Notes under the pieces: model-generated | What the model was told of the DNA's origin: nothing | The model's input: only the letters and a program-made list of their open reading frames with translations | Databases searched by the model: none | Made by a program: the position numbers and the translations under genes | Shown here: one piece after another, positions 20,921-27,269 of the stretch | How positions within the stretch are numbered: the stretch's first letter is position 1 | Layout of the letters: each line of letters begins with the position of its first letter | Assembly (NCBI RefSeq): GCF_001477655.1 | Contig: NZ_CP011266.1 | Location: forward strand, 1,782,001 to 1,846,000 | Source of the DNA: Methanobrevibacter millerae | GTDB taxonomy: Archaea > Methanobacteriota > Methanobacteria > Methanobacteriales > Methanobacteriaceae | Reading direction: 5' to 3' | Length of the DNA: 64,000 nucleotides

Positions 20921-21698
20921 GATTTTCATCCGCAAATTTATCTTCAAAAAATTTTATATGTTCATCTGTAAGTACAAACTCATTTCCATGGTCTTCACTT
21001 TCAAATATTATAATGCCATCAATTAAACCGAATAGCTTATTTAATTCAACGGGTTTCCAGTTTTCATCATCCCCAAGTGGTGTTGAAGCTATAAGAAAAC
21101 CTTCATCATTTTTTAAATAATACAGAGAATCTTTCATGTTGGAATGAATGTAAGTTAAATCCCCATCATATATCATTAAATTGAGTTTATTGTTTCTGGA
21201 TAAATCTGCGACGATTTCTGTTAATAAGTTAAATCGTTCCTTAATTGTTGAAATGGATTTTTTATTATGTTCAAATTCATTGATTCTATCTACTATATAT
21301 AATAGAATTCTTTCGGAATCTGTACTTCCTTTTTCTTTATCCTTATACTTGTCGAGGAGAGGATAATCAAAAATTGTTCCGTTATGTATCAGCATCCATG
21401 ATCTGTTATTATCATCTGCCTCAATGAATGGATGGCAGTTTGGAGATATGATTTCACCAACAGTAGCCAATCTGATATGGGCAAAAATATTTTTTCCAAC
21501 AACCGGATTGGACAATATATTCTTTAAGTTTTCGCTGCATGATGCCTTTACCGGCTCCTTGTTAATATTGAATTCACCAGACTGCATATTAGCTAATCCC
21601 CAACCATGCGGATGCTCATCTGAGTGATTGTAAAAACATTCAAGGCACTGATTAACCTGCTTTGGTTTATCTGAATTAAAACAAAAAATTTCGCACAT
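20910..21698 (-). CDS. Class II glutamine amidotransferase family protein (YafJ/EgtC-like)
   Basis: The 262-residue protein begins MCEIFCF: after loss of Met1, Cys2 is the N-terminal nucleophile of class II (Ntn) amidotransferases. Further family signatures are HPHGWGLA, FAHIRLATVG and LIHNGTIFDYP, the substrate-binding strands of the glutaminase domain. There is no synthetase domain, so like EgtC or YafJ it is a lone amidohydrolase acting on a gamma-glutamyl or amide substrate, or supplying ammonia to a partner. The coupled downstream GCS2-like gene is the natural partner. AGGAGG sits just before the ATG. The promoter carries a palindromic operator candidate at 21732-21745 shared with the ThiS-like and fdhD genes. 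Class is certain; substrate is unknown. Confidence 0.85.
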   Translation of the reverse strand: MCEIFCFNSDKPKQVNQCLECFYNHSDEHPHGWGLANMQSGEFNINKEPVKASCSENLKNILSNPVVGKNIFAHIRLATVGEIISPNCHPFIEADDNNRSWMLIHNGTIFDYPLLDKYKDKEKGSTDSERILLYIVDRINEFEHNKKSISTIKERFNLLTEIVADLSRNNKLNLMIYDGDLTYIHSNMKDSLYYLKNDEGFLIASTPLGDDENWKPVELNKLFGLIDGIIIFESEDHGNEFVLTDEHIKFFEDKFADENHEN

Positions 21699-21731
21699 AT
21701 TATCCTCCTATCGTTCAATAATTATATCTTA

Positions 21732-21751
21732 ATAACAATTGTTATATATTT
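21732..21751 (-). promoter_or_regulatory. Promoter with palindromic operator ATAACAATTGTTAT (amidotransferase/GCS2 operon)
   Basis: A perfect 14-bp palindrome at 21732-21745 overlaps a TATA box, AAATATATAA on the minus strand (21742-21751). The start codon at 21698 is 34 bases away. Its 12-bp core TAACAATTGTTA recurs at 22003-22014 and 24979-24990 in the same arrangement, as expected for a repressor site blocking TBP binding. Confidence 0.65.
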
Positions 21752-21774
21752 TATAGTATATAAATATTTTCAGA

Positions 21775-21978
21775 TTAACCGCCATAGATAATCTGAAGCA
21801 ATTGGATTTCATCGCCCTCTCTAATTATATTATCTTCTATGGACAGTTCACCATTTTGTTTTGCCACAATAGTTTGTGAAGATAACTCTAAATCATTCAA
21901 TAGATTTTTAATTGAATAATTATTACTTTTCAACTCTCGTTTTTCATTTATTTCTTTAAATTTCAATGTAAACTCCAT
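21775..21978 (-). CDS. ThiS/MoaD-like sulfur carrier (ubiquitin-like fold), C-terminal GG
   Basis: This 67-residue protein has the length, the beta-grasp pattern and the C-terminal IIYGG of ThiS/MoaD/SAMP carriers. The last glycine is normally adenylated by an E1-like enzyme and turned into a thiocarboxylate that donates sulfur; in archaea such proteins can also be attached to lysines. An E1-like gene lies at 23370-24122, which is the obvious activator, and a LarE-like sulfurtransferase lies between them. The gene has its own promoter with the TAACAATTGTTA palindrome 25 bases before the ATG, giving a very short leader. Family is well supported. Whether it serves molybdopterin, thiamine, a new cofactor or protein modification cannot be told from sequence. 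Confidence 0.8.
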   Translation of the reverse strand: MEFTLKFKEINEKRELKSNNYSIKNLLNDLELSSQTIVAKQNGELSIEDNIIREGDEIQLLQIIYGG

Positions 21979-22002
21979 ATTTTCACATCACAAAATTATA
22001 GT

Positions 22003-22018
22003 TAACAATTGTTATATT
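22003..22018 (-). promoter_or_regulatory. Promoter with palindromic operator TAACAATTGTTA (ThiS-like gene)
   Basis: A perfect 12-bp palindrome at 22003-22014 abuts the TATA-like AATATAA (22012-22018, minus strand), 25 bases before the ATG at 21978. The geometry matches the copies at 21732 and 24979. An 11-of-12 match, TAACTATTGTTA, lies further out at 22113-22124 in the shared region with larE and could serve either gene. Confidence 0.65.
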
Positions 22019-22221
22019 ATTTTCATCAGTTTTAAATATTACTGTTTAAAAGTTATGAAAAACATGACAAATTATATATAGATGAAATGACTTACTTTAT
22101 TTATGGAAAAAATAACTATTGTTATATAGTTAATAGTTGAAGGGATTCTATTTTTTTCCATATCTCACAAATAATTAATTGTCGATAAATTGATTTATAA
22201 CCTCTAAAAATTAATTTATTG

Positions 22222-22330
22222 ATTAAACACATATTCATAGTTTTTTTCCTTAAAACAGAATACTAATAATTATCCTTAACCCTCCCCAAACTATGAATAT
22301 GTAAAAGAGCATCTTTTTGATGCTCTTATT
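22222..22330 (+). ncRNA. Structured RNA candidate or larE leader with CCTCCCC motif and terminator
   Basis: A 15-bp perfect stem is formed by 22229-22243 (acatattcatagttt) and 22288-22302, closing a 44-nt loop. CCCTCCCC sits directly before the 3' strand of the stem. A 9-bp hairpin at 22305-22327 (aagagcatc, T5 loop, gatgctctt) follows, with TTATT after it, like a terminator. A TATA-like TTTATAA at 22194-22200 is at the right distance for a start near 22222. It could be an independent small RNA, or a leader that ends transcription before larE (start 22350, 20 bases later). A second element of the same layout is at 55220-55430. Structure is seen; function is inferred. Confidence 0.45.
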
Positions 22331-22349
22331 AAAATAATAATGTGATATA

Positions 22350-23360
22350 ATGGATTTGGAAGATAAAATCGATATTGTGAAAAGCATATTGAAAGACAAA
22401 AAAGTAGCGATTGGCTTTTCAGGCGGTGCAGATTCAACACTAATTGCTTATTTATCATCAAAAGTTGCAGCAGACACATTAGCAATAACAATTAACAATC
22501 ATCTTTTGCCTACAGGATTTGTAGAAAATACAAAAAATATTGCTCAAACATTTAACGTTAAGCATGAGATTGCAGATATTGATTTTTATGAGAATAAGTA
22601 TTTTCTCTCCAATACGTCCAGCAGATGCTATGAATGCAGAAAATTAATGTATTCACAAATAAAAAGAATAGCTGAAAAAAGAGGATTTGATTTTATCTGC
22701 GATGGAAACAACATCAGCGATCTGGTGATTGATCGGCCGGGAATTCTAGTGACTTACAAAAATGAATTCAAAACCCCATTTATCGAAGCCAAATTAACTT
22801 CCAAGGAAATCCATGGATATTTAAATAAAAATAATATTCCATATTACAGGTCTACAACATGCCTTGCCACAAGAATTCCTACAGGTACACCCACTACAAG
22901 AGAAAAGATTTCAAAAATAAGGTATTGTGAAGATTTCATTTCATCCAACACCAAATGTGAAATCGTAAAAGTTAGGGATTTGGAAAATATTGCTATAGTT
23001 GAAGTGGATGAGATATCTGGAATATTGAAAGAGGATAAATTTAAACATATAAATGATGAATTAAAAAAGCATGGATTTAAAAAAGTTGCCCTAAATTTAT
23101 CGCAGATTGATGATGATGAAACAATTAAAATCAGTTATCATGAAGGTTCATTTTCATACCTGCTGCCTTATACAATAAATATTGAAAATACAAAAAAGCA
23201 GCTGAAAAATGAAATTACATACATAAATCATGAAAAAATCAGCTTAAAAAATATGGATATAAACAGGAATGGACTGATAAGGGGATATGATTTCAGAGAT
23301 TATGAAAATGCATTAGATTCATTTATGGAATTACTGAAAAAAATTAGGAGAAATGTTTAA
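22350..23360 (+). CDS. larE: LarE-like ATP-dependent sulfur transferase (PP-loop family)
   Basis: The 336-residue protein has the PP-loop SGGADST (residues 24-30) that adenylates a carboxylate. The LarE signatures are SRCYECRK (C93, C96) and TTCLATRIPTGTPTT (C171), with further cysteines C193 and C203. In LarE of Lactobacillus one cysteine in the second motif gives up its sulfur; other LarE proteins, including some from methanogens, use a [4Fe-4S] cluster on three cysteines. C171 is at the sacrificial or cluster position, and C93/C96 are extra candidates. The last 100 residues extend beyond a typical LarE of about 270 and I do not recognise them. No larA, larB or larC is visible, so the product is probably not the nickel-pincer cofactor. 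It is followed 9 bp later by the E1-like gene. Confidence 0.8.
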   Translation: MDLEDKIDIVKSILKDKKVAIGFSGGADSTLIAYLSSKVAADTLAITINNHLLPTGFVENTKNIAQTFNVKHEIADIDFYENKYFLSNTSSRCYECRKLMYSQIKRIAEKRGFDFICDGNNISDLVIDRPGILVTYKNEFKTPFIEAKLTSKEIHGYLNKNNIPYYRSTTCLATRIPTGTPTTREKISKIRYCEDFISSNTKCEIVKVRDLENIAIVEVDEISGILKEDKFKHINDELKKHGFKKVALNLSQIDDDETIKISYHEGSFSYLLPYTINIENTKKQLKNEITYINHEKISLKNMDINRNGLIRGYDFRDYENALDSFMELLKKIRRNV

Positions 23361-23369
23361 GGTGAAAAA

Positions 23370-24122
23370 ATGCCGACTAGATATATAGGTGATGGATATT
23401 GGGAAATTGCATCCAGACAGATGAGTATTGTTACAAGAAGCGAACAGCAAAGATTTAAAGACGCTAAAATCACAGTTATCGGCTGTGGTGGAATAGGCGG
23501 TGAAACGATAGAAATGCTTGCAAGAATGGGAATAGGAAATCTTGTTTTGGTTGATAAAGATGCATTTGATTTATCAAACTTAAACAGACAGACCCTGGCA
23601 AGCCTACCTGATTTGGGTCTTGATAAAAGTTCTGTTGCATCACAAAAGGTCAGGCTGATAAACCCTTATGTCCATGTAGATACATTCAATGAACATGTGG
23701 ATCAGGAAAATATCGATAAGGTTATTGGAGATTCGGATATTGTGATAGATGCTCTGGATAACGTATTGACTAGAGTAATCGTATCAAGAAAAGCAAAAGA
23801 AAAAGGAATTCCATATATTCACGGAGCAATACATGGAACACAAGGTCAGATTACAGTATTCTTGCCCAACACTAAAAGCTATGAAGAAATGTTTAATCTC
23901 CCATCACTTGGAAAGGACTTGACCGAAGAAGTCATGAACGATTTAAAAAATGTTACTTCAGGAGTTCCTCCAGTTATAGGACCTACTCCAAATATTATAG
24001 GTTGTCTTGAAGCCTTTGAAGCATATAAGATAATAACCGGAGTTGGAAAGGTTACTGTAGCACCAAAAATTTTAACATTTGATTTATTGGATTTAGGTTC
24101 ATTTTATTTGAATGAACTTTAA
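23370..24122 (+). CDS. E1-like ThiF/MoeB/HesA family adenylyltransferase
   Basis: The 250-residue protein has the nucleotide-binding VIGCGGIGG, the LVLVDKDAFDLSNLNRQ loop with the arginine that contacts ATP, and DALDNVLTRVIVSRKA, all typical of E1-like enzymes that adenylate the terminal Gly of ubiquitin-like carriers. Two usual features are missing: the paired CxxC zinc motifs, and a cysteine in the loop TSGVPPVIGPTPN where MoeB has its cysteine. It may thus activate a carrier and hand it to another sulfur donor rather than form a thioester itself. It follows larE by 9 bp, almost certainly in one operon, and its probable carrier is the GG-terminated protein at 21775-21978. Confidence 0.85.
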   Translation: MPTRYIGDGYWEIASRQMSIVTRSEQQRFKDAKITVIGCGGIGGETIEMLARMGIGNLVLVDKDAFDLSNLNRQTLASLPDLGLDKSSVASQKVRLINPYVHVDTFNEHVDQENIDKVIGDSDIVIDALDNVLTRVIVSRKAKEKGIPYIHGAIHGTQGQITVFLPNTKSYEEMFNLPSLGKDLTEEVMNDLKNVTSGVPPVIGPTPNIIGCLEAFEAYKIITGVGKVTVAPKILTFDLLDLGSFYLNEL

Positions 24123-24127
24123 TTTTC

Positions 24128-24958
24128 TTATTTTTTAAAATCAATACGTTCTGGTGCAGTATATACAGTAAAACGATTATTTCGAACAAATCCAACCATC
24201 GTTATATTGCCTGCTTCAGCCACATCCACACCGGATGATGCGGGTGATGCATTTGATATTATGATTGGAATTCCAACTCTAATCACTTTAATCAGCATAT
24301 CTGCAGGCATTCTTCCACTATATGAAATGTAACATTTAGAGAAATCATAATTTTCTTTTGAAGCCGCCCCAATTACCTTATCCACTGCAACATGGCGGCT
24401 TACATCCTCTCTGATTATTATTTCATCACCGTACTTCAACTGTGCAACATGAACACCTGCAGTTTCCTGCCAGATTTTTGCCTCATCGGTCAAATGTTGG
24501 ATATCCTTTATTATTTGTGTTGCATTAATTTTTAAATCTGAATCAATAGGATCAATGCTTTTTAACTCGGATCTTATTCCACCAGCATTATCCGAATTTA
24601 CTCCCTGATATTCAAGTAACCTGCATACACAGGCATGTTCACAGTTTCCTTTTCTTTCCTGTACAATCCCTTCCTGTTCCAAATCTTCTTCAGGGTCATG
24701 ACTAAGTGTTGTAGTTACCAAAATATTGGTTCCATCAACTTTAATGTCCATGATATCAGAATAATCTTTAATCAAGCCCTCACCTAAACAGTAGCCTATT
24801 GCAAAATCCTCCAAATCCTTTGGATAAGTTGAAAACTTTCGTGGGGGCAAATAATCGATGAACAGATAAGTATATTCATCTTCTACAGTGTTTTCTTCAA
24901 TTGTTTTACACTCACCACCAATCCATTGAATTACATTACAATTTCTTATAAACTCCAT
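24128..24958 (-). CDS. fdhD: Formate dehydrogenase accessory sulfurtransferase FdhD
   Basis: FdhD delivers a sulfur atom to the molybdenum or tungsten centre of formate dehydrogenase, which is essential for formate use in methanogens. The 276-residue product carries the functional cysteine motif in GNCEHACVCRLLEY, the DVSRHVAVDKVIGA segment, ISYSGRMPADM and the C-terminal ISNASPASSGVDVAEAGN, all family hallmarks. The bacterial enzyme is loaded by a cysteine desulfurase; none is seen here, while LarE-like and E1-like sulfur-transfer genes are convergent neighbours (stops 5 bp apart). The promoter has the same TAACAATTGTTA palindrome as two other genes of the region, 21 bases before the ATG. 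No formate dehydrogenase subunit lies in the window. Confidence 0.93.
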   Translation of the reverse strand: MEFIRNCNVIQWIGGECKTIEENTVEDEYTYLFIDYLPPRKFSTYPKDLEDFAIGYCLGEGLIKDYSDIMDIKVDGTNILVTTTLSHDPEEDLEQEGIVQERKGNCEHACVCRLLEYQGVNSDNAGGIRSELKSIDPIDSDLKINATQIIKDIQHLTDEAKIWQETAGVHVAQLKYGDEIIIREDVSRHVAVDKVIGAASKENYDFSKCYISYSGRMPADMLIKVIRVGIPIIISNASPASSGVDVAEAGNITMVGFVRNNRFTVYTAPERIDFKK

Positions 24959-24978
24959 AGTATCACATATAATAATAT

Positions 24979-24998
24979 TAACAATTGTTATATTTAAA
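24979..24998 (-). promoter_or_regulatory. Promoter with palindromic operator TAACAATTGTTA (fdhD)
   Basis: A perfect 12-bp palindrome at 24979-24990 overlaps the TATA-like TTTAAATATAA on the minus strand (24988-24998), 21 bases before the fdhD ATG. The order TATA box, palindrome, short leader is identical to the promoters of the ThiS-like gene and the amidotransferase operon, tying fdhD to that regulon. Confidence 0.65.
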
Positions 24999-25018
24999 AC
25001 TTAATAAAAAAAATAAAA

Positions 25019-26014
25019 TTATTTTGTATCATTAATAAGGCAGATGCTAGATTTTTTCCAATAACAATTATTACATGTTCTGCATTCAGATACAGAGGAT
25101 TTATTGTTCTTCCAATCTGATAAAAATTCAGGATTGCGAATAAATGGCCTGTACATAGATACAAAATCAATTGAAGTATCATTAATTAAGTTATTTATAC
25201 GATTCATATCTGACATTCCACCACCCAAAATAACTGGAATTGAGACTTCACTAGCAACTTTATCACAAAACTCAACCAGCATGTCTTGATTGGACTGTCC
25301 TTTTCTGAAATATTGTGGAGATAAGAATTTTGTAATCTGTAAACTGTCAGCACCATTCTCAGCAAGTATCTTACATATTTCCAATGAATCTTCCATATCC
25401 TGATATAGATTTACCCTACAGTTAACATGCAAGTCAGTAGCCTTCTTAATCAACTTTATTATTTCAATTGCAATCCTTACACGATTATATGTATTTCCAC
25501 CATAATTATCAGTTCTTTGATTTTCAAAAGGATTAATGATTCTTGAAAGATAATAATTATTTCCAATGCTTAATTGAATACCATCAAAACCTGCAAAAGC
25601 AACTTTTTTAGCGGCAACCAAGTAATCAGCCTGAATTTTTCTAATATCTTCAATAGTAAGGTCATTTACTTCAATCATCTGCTTTCCATTAACATTACAG
25701 TTAACAAAACCTACCTGGGCCAATATAGGAACATTGAATTGATGGACAATAGAAGTAACCTCCTTAAAATCCTTAATGAATAACGGAGAATTGATTGAAT
25801 GGGAATAATCACTGAATCTATCGTGAGAATACAATGAGATTAATTCTGTAGTAATTAATCCGACGTTATTTTTAGCCAAGGTTTCATACCTTAAAAAAAT
25901 ATCCGCAGATAAATTCTTTTGAGACTCGTTTTGGGACTCCCACAAACCTGTTCTTACAATACGACTGTTGAGATTGAACTCACCAAAATTAGGATTATCA
26001 AATATGTCTTTCAT
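25019..26014 (-). CDS. Old yellow enzyme-like flavin oxidoreductase, single domain
   Basis: A 331-residue TIM-barrel protein of the NADH:flavin oxidoreductase/OYE family: N-terminal LNSRIVRTGLWES, the substrate-loop signature NPFENQRTDNYGG, the phosphate-binding VILGGGMSDM and FVSMYRPFIRNPEF. The usual catalytic pair in the GxxIHGAHGYL strand is altered: here it reads GIQLSIGNNYYL, so the first His is Ser and the second is Asn. A C-terminal cysteine group C-x2-C-x2-C-x7-C could hold an Fe-S cluster as in 2,4-dienoyl-CoA reductases, but the NAD(P)H domain of those enzymes is absent. A close paralogue with the same changes lies at 29498-30487. The substrate is unknown. The gene is upstream of fdhD on the same strand, with about 60 bp between them. 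Confidence 0.75.
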   Translation of the reverse strand: MKDIFDNPNFGEFNLNSRIVRTGLWESQNESQKNLSADIFLRYETLAKNNVGLITTELISLYSHDRFSDYSHSINSPLFIKDFKEVTSIVHQFNVPILAQVGFVNCNVNGKQMIEVNDLTIEDIRKIQADYLVAAKKVAFAGFDGIQLSIGNNYYLSRIINPFENQRTDNYGGNTYNRVRIAIEIIKLIKKATDLHVNCRVNLYQDMEDSLEICKILAENGADSLQITKFLSPQYFRKGQSNQDMLVEFCDKVASEVSIPVILGGGMSDMNRINNLINDTSIDFVSMYRPFIRNPEFLSDWKNNKSSVSECRTCNNCYWKKSSICLINDTK

Positions 26015-26084
26015 AGATAATGTATTATAAAAAATAATATAAAAAGAGAAGAGTAATTCAGGAATTACTCTTATAGAGATATAA

Positions 26085-26921
26085 TTATTTAAAATTAGAA
26101 ATCATCTCTACAAATTCCGGAGTATCAATATTGGCTATTGGCTCATTGGTTTGTAAAGATTTGATTTCTTTCATTTCACCATCAGTTAATTCAAAATCAA
26201 AAATATTGAAATTTTCTTCCATTCTTTCGACTTTGACTGATTTTGGAAATACTATTATTCCTCTTTGAGTTAGCCATCTTAGTATTACCTGTGCAACTGA
26301 CTTATCATGATATTCAGCTATTTTGGACAACAATGGATTTTTAAATATGTTGTCCCTGCCTTCAGCCAATGGCCCCCAGGCTTCAACTTTTGTATCAAAT
26401 TTTTTGTAGAACTCTTCAATACCGTCCTGCTGGTAAAATGGATTTACTTCAATCTGATTGACCATTGGAGTTATTTTGGAATTGAGAGCCAAGTTTGTAA
26501 ATCTTGCAGGTGTGAAATTGGATACACCAATAGCTTTAACTTTTCCTTCTTCATATAGTTCTTCAAATGCTCTCCATGTAGCAAACACATCACCAATATT
26601 TTGATGAATCAAATATAAGTCAATGTAATCTGTCTGCAATTTTTCCAATGATTCCTCACATGCTTTTTTAGCATCTTCATAGCTGTGATGGGAATGCCAT
26701 ATTTTAGTGGTAATGAAAAACTCTTCCCTTGGAATTCCACTGTCTGCAATAGCCTGACCGACATCAGATTCATTATAATATGCCTGTGCAGTATCAAAAT
26801 GTCTGTATCCTGCAGAAATTGCATCTTCAACCGCTTTTTTAGTATTTTGTGGAGGTATTTGAAATACACCAAAGCCTAATTGAGGCACTTTTACACCGTT
26901 GCTTAATGTTACATAATCCAT
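26085..26921 (-). CDS. Aldo/keto reductase (AKR family)
   Basis: About 278 residues with the complete AKR tetrad visible: Asp and Tyr in FDTAQAYYNE, Lys in ITTKIWH, His in YLIHQN. The cofactor end is FPKSVKVERMEEN, giving the usual NADP(H) site. Such enzymes reduce small aldehydes and ketones or methylglyoxal; the exact substrate cannot be inferred. Two ATGs lie side by side (26924 and 26921). I prefer the second because the AGGTGAT ribosome site touches the first. The gene lies directly after the remains of an SDR oxidoreductase gene and upstream of an OYE-like gene, all on the minus strand, so the group may once have been a redox operon. Confidence 0.88.
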   Translation of the reverse strand: MDYVTLSNGVKVPQLGFGVFQIPPQNTKKAVEDAISAGYRHFDTAQAYYNESDVGQAIADSGIPREEFFITTKIWHSHHSYEDAKKACEESLEKLQTDYIDLYLIHQNIGDVFATWRAFEELYEEGKVKAIGVSNFTPARFTNLALNSKITPMVNQIEVNPFYQQDGIEEFYKKFDTKVEAWGPLAEGRDNIFKNPLLSKIAEYHDKSVAQVILRWLTQRGIIVFPKSVKVERMEENFNIFDFELTDGEMKEIKSLQTNEPIANIDTPEFVEMISNFK

Positions 26922-26929
26922 CATATCAC

Positions 26930-27148
26930 CTATTGAATGTTAATTACCATCTGTCTGCTTTGAATGGTAGCAATTGTTCCACCATCTATTAATAAATCGA
27001 TTCCAGTAATGAATCCAGCTTTTTCCCATTGATGTCTGCAAGCAATATTTTTTTACCTGCAGATATTCTTTTAATAATGGCCAAATCCATATCTCCTGCA
27101 CCTAATAATGCAACAACCTCTTTATTTTCATTTAAATCTAAATTATAT
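26930..27148 (-). pseudogene. SDR-family oxidoreductase remnant with large internal deletion
   Basis: Translated on the minus strand, the distal part gives NLDLNENKEVVALLGAGDMD followed by LAIIKRISAGKKILLADING, the nucleotide-binding start of a short-chain dehydrogenase. About 40 codons on, in another frame, comes GFITGIDLLIDGGTIATIQS, the classical SDR C-terminus, then a stop at 26930. The roughly 200 residues between them, with the catalytic Tyr-x3-Lys, are gone and the frames do not match. This is a decayed gene, not a small protein gene. Confidence 0.8.
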
Positions 27149-27189
27149 TAATACAATCTTTTCAATTGTTTTATCCACAGAAAGATTTT

Positions 27190-27222
27190 TATAATAATAA
27201 ATAGTAAATTATTATATATAAA
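27190..27222 (+). promoter_or_regulatory. Candidate MarR operator and TATA box of the MFS operon
   Basis: A perfect 9-bp inverted repeat, tataataat (27190-27198) and attattata (27208-27216), spaced by 9 bases, overlaps the TATA-like TTATATATAAA (27213-27222). An operon encoding its own MarR regulator begins at 27270, so an autorepressor site here is plausible. The arms are pure A/T, which weakens the statistics. Confidence 0.45.
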
Positions 27223-27269
27223 ACTTTCCTAATGAAATAGTTATCTTTGTAAAGTGTTAGGTGATAATA

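Noticed and set aside
22229-22302. Inverted repeat read as ends of a small insertion element
   Set aside because: Only 44 bases lie between the arms, there is no target-site duplication, and the terminator hairpin and promoter spacing fit an RNA better.
22350-23360. Assignment as NAD synthetase, GuaA or a tRNA thiolation enzyme
   Set aside because: The PP-loop is shared, but the CYxC and TTCLATRIP motifs are specific to LarE-like proteins and no tRNA-binding domain is seen.
19523-24958. Interpretation of the whole group as a molybdopterin or thiamine synthesis operon
   Set aside because: No moaA, moaC, moaE, mogA, moeA, thiG or thiC is present; only general sulfur-transfer parts are seen.
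26965-26990. caattg-containing sequence (gtagcaattgttcc) as another copy of the palindromic operator
   Set aside because: It matches only the central six to eight bases and lies in the coding remnant of the SDR pseudogene, away from a TATA box.
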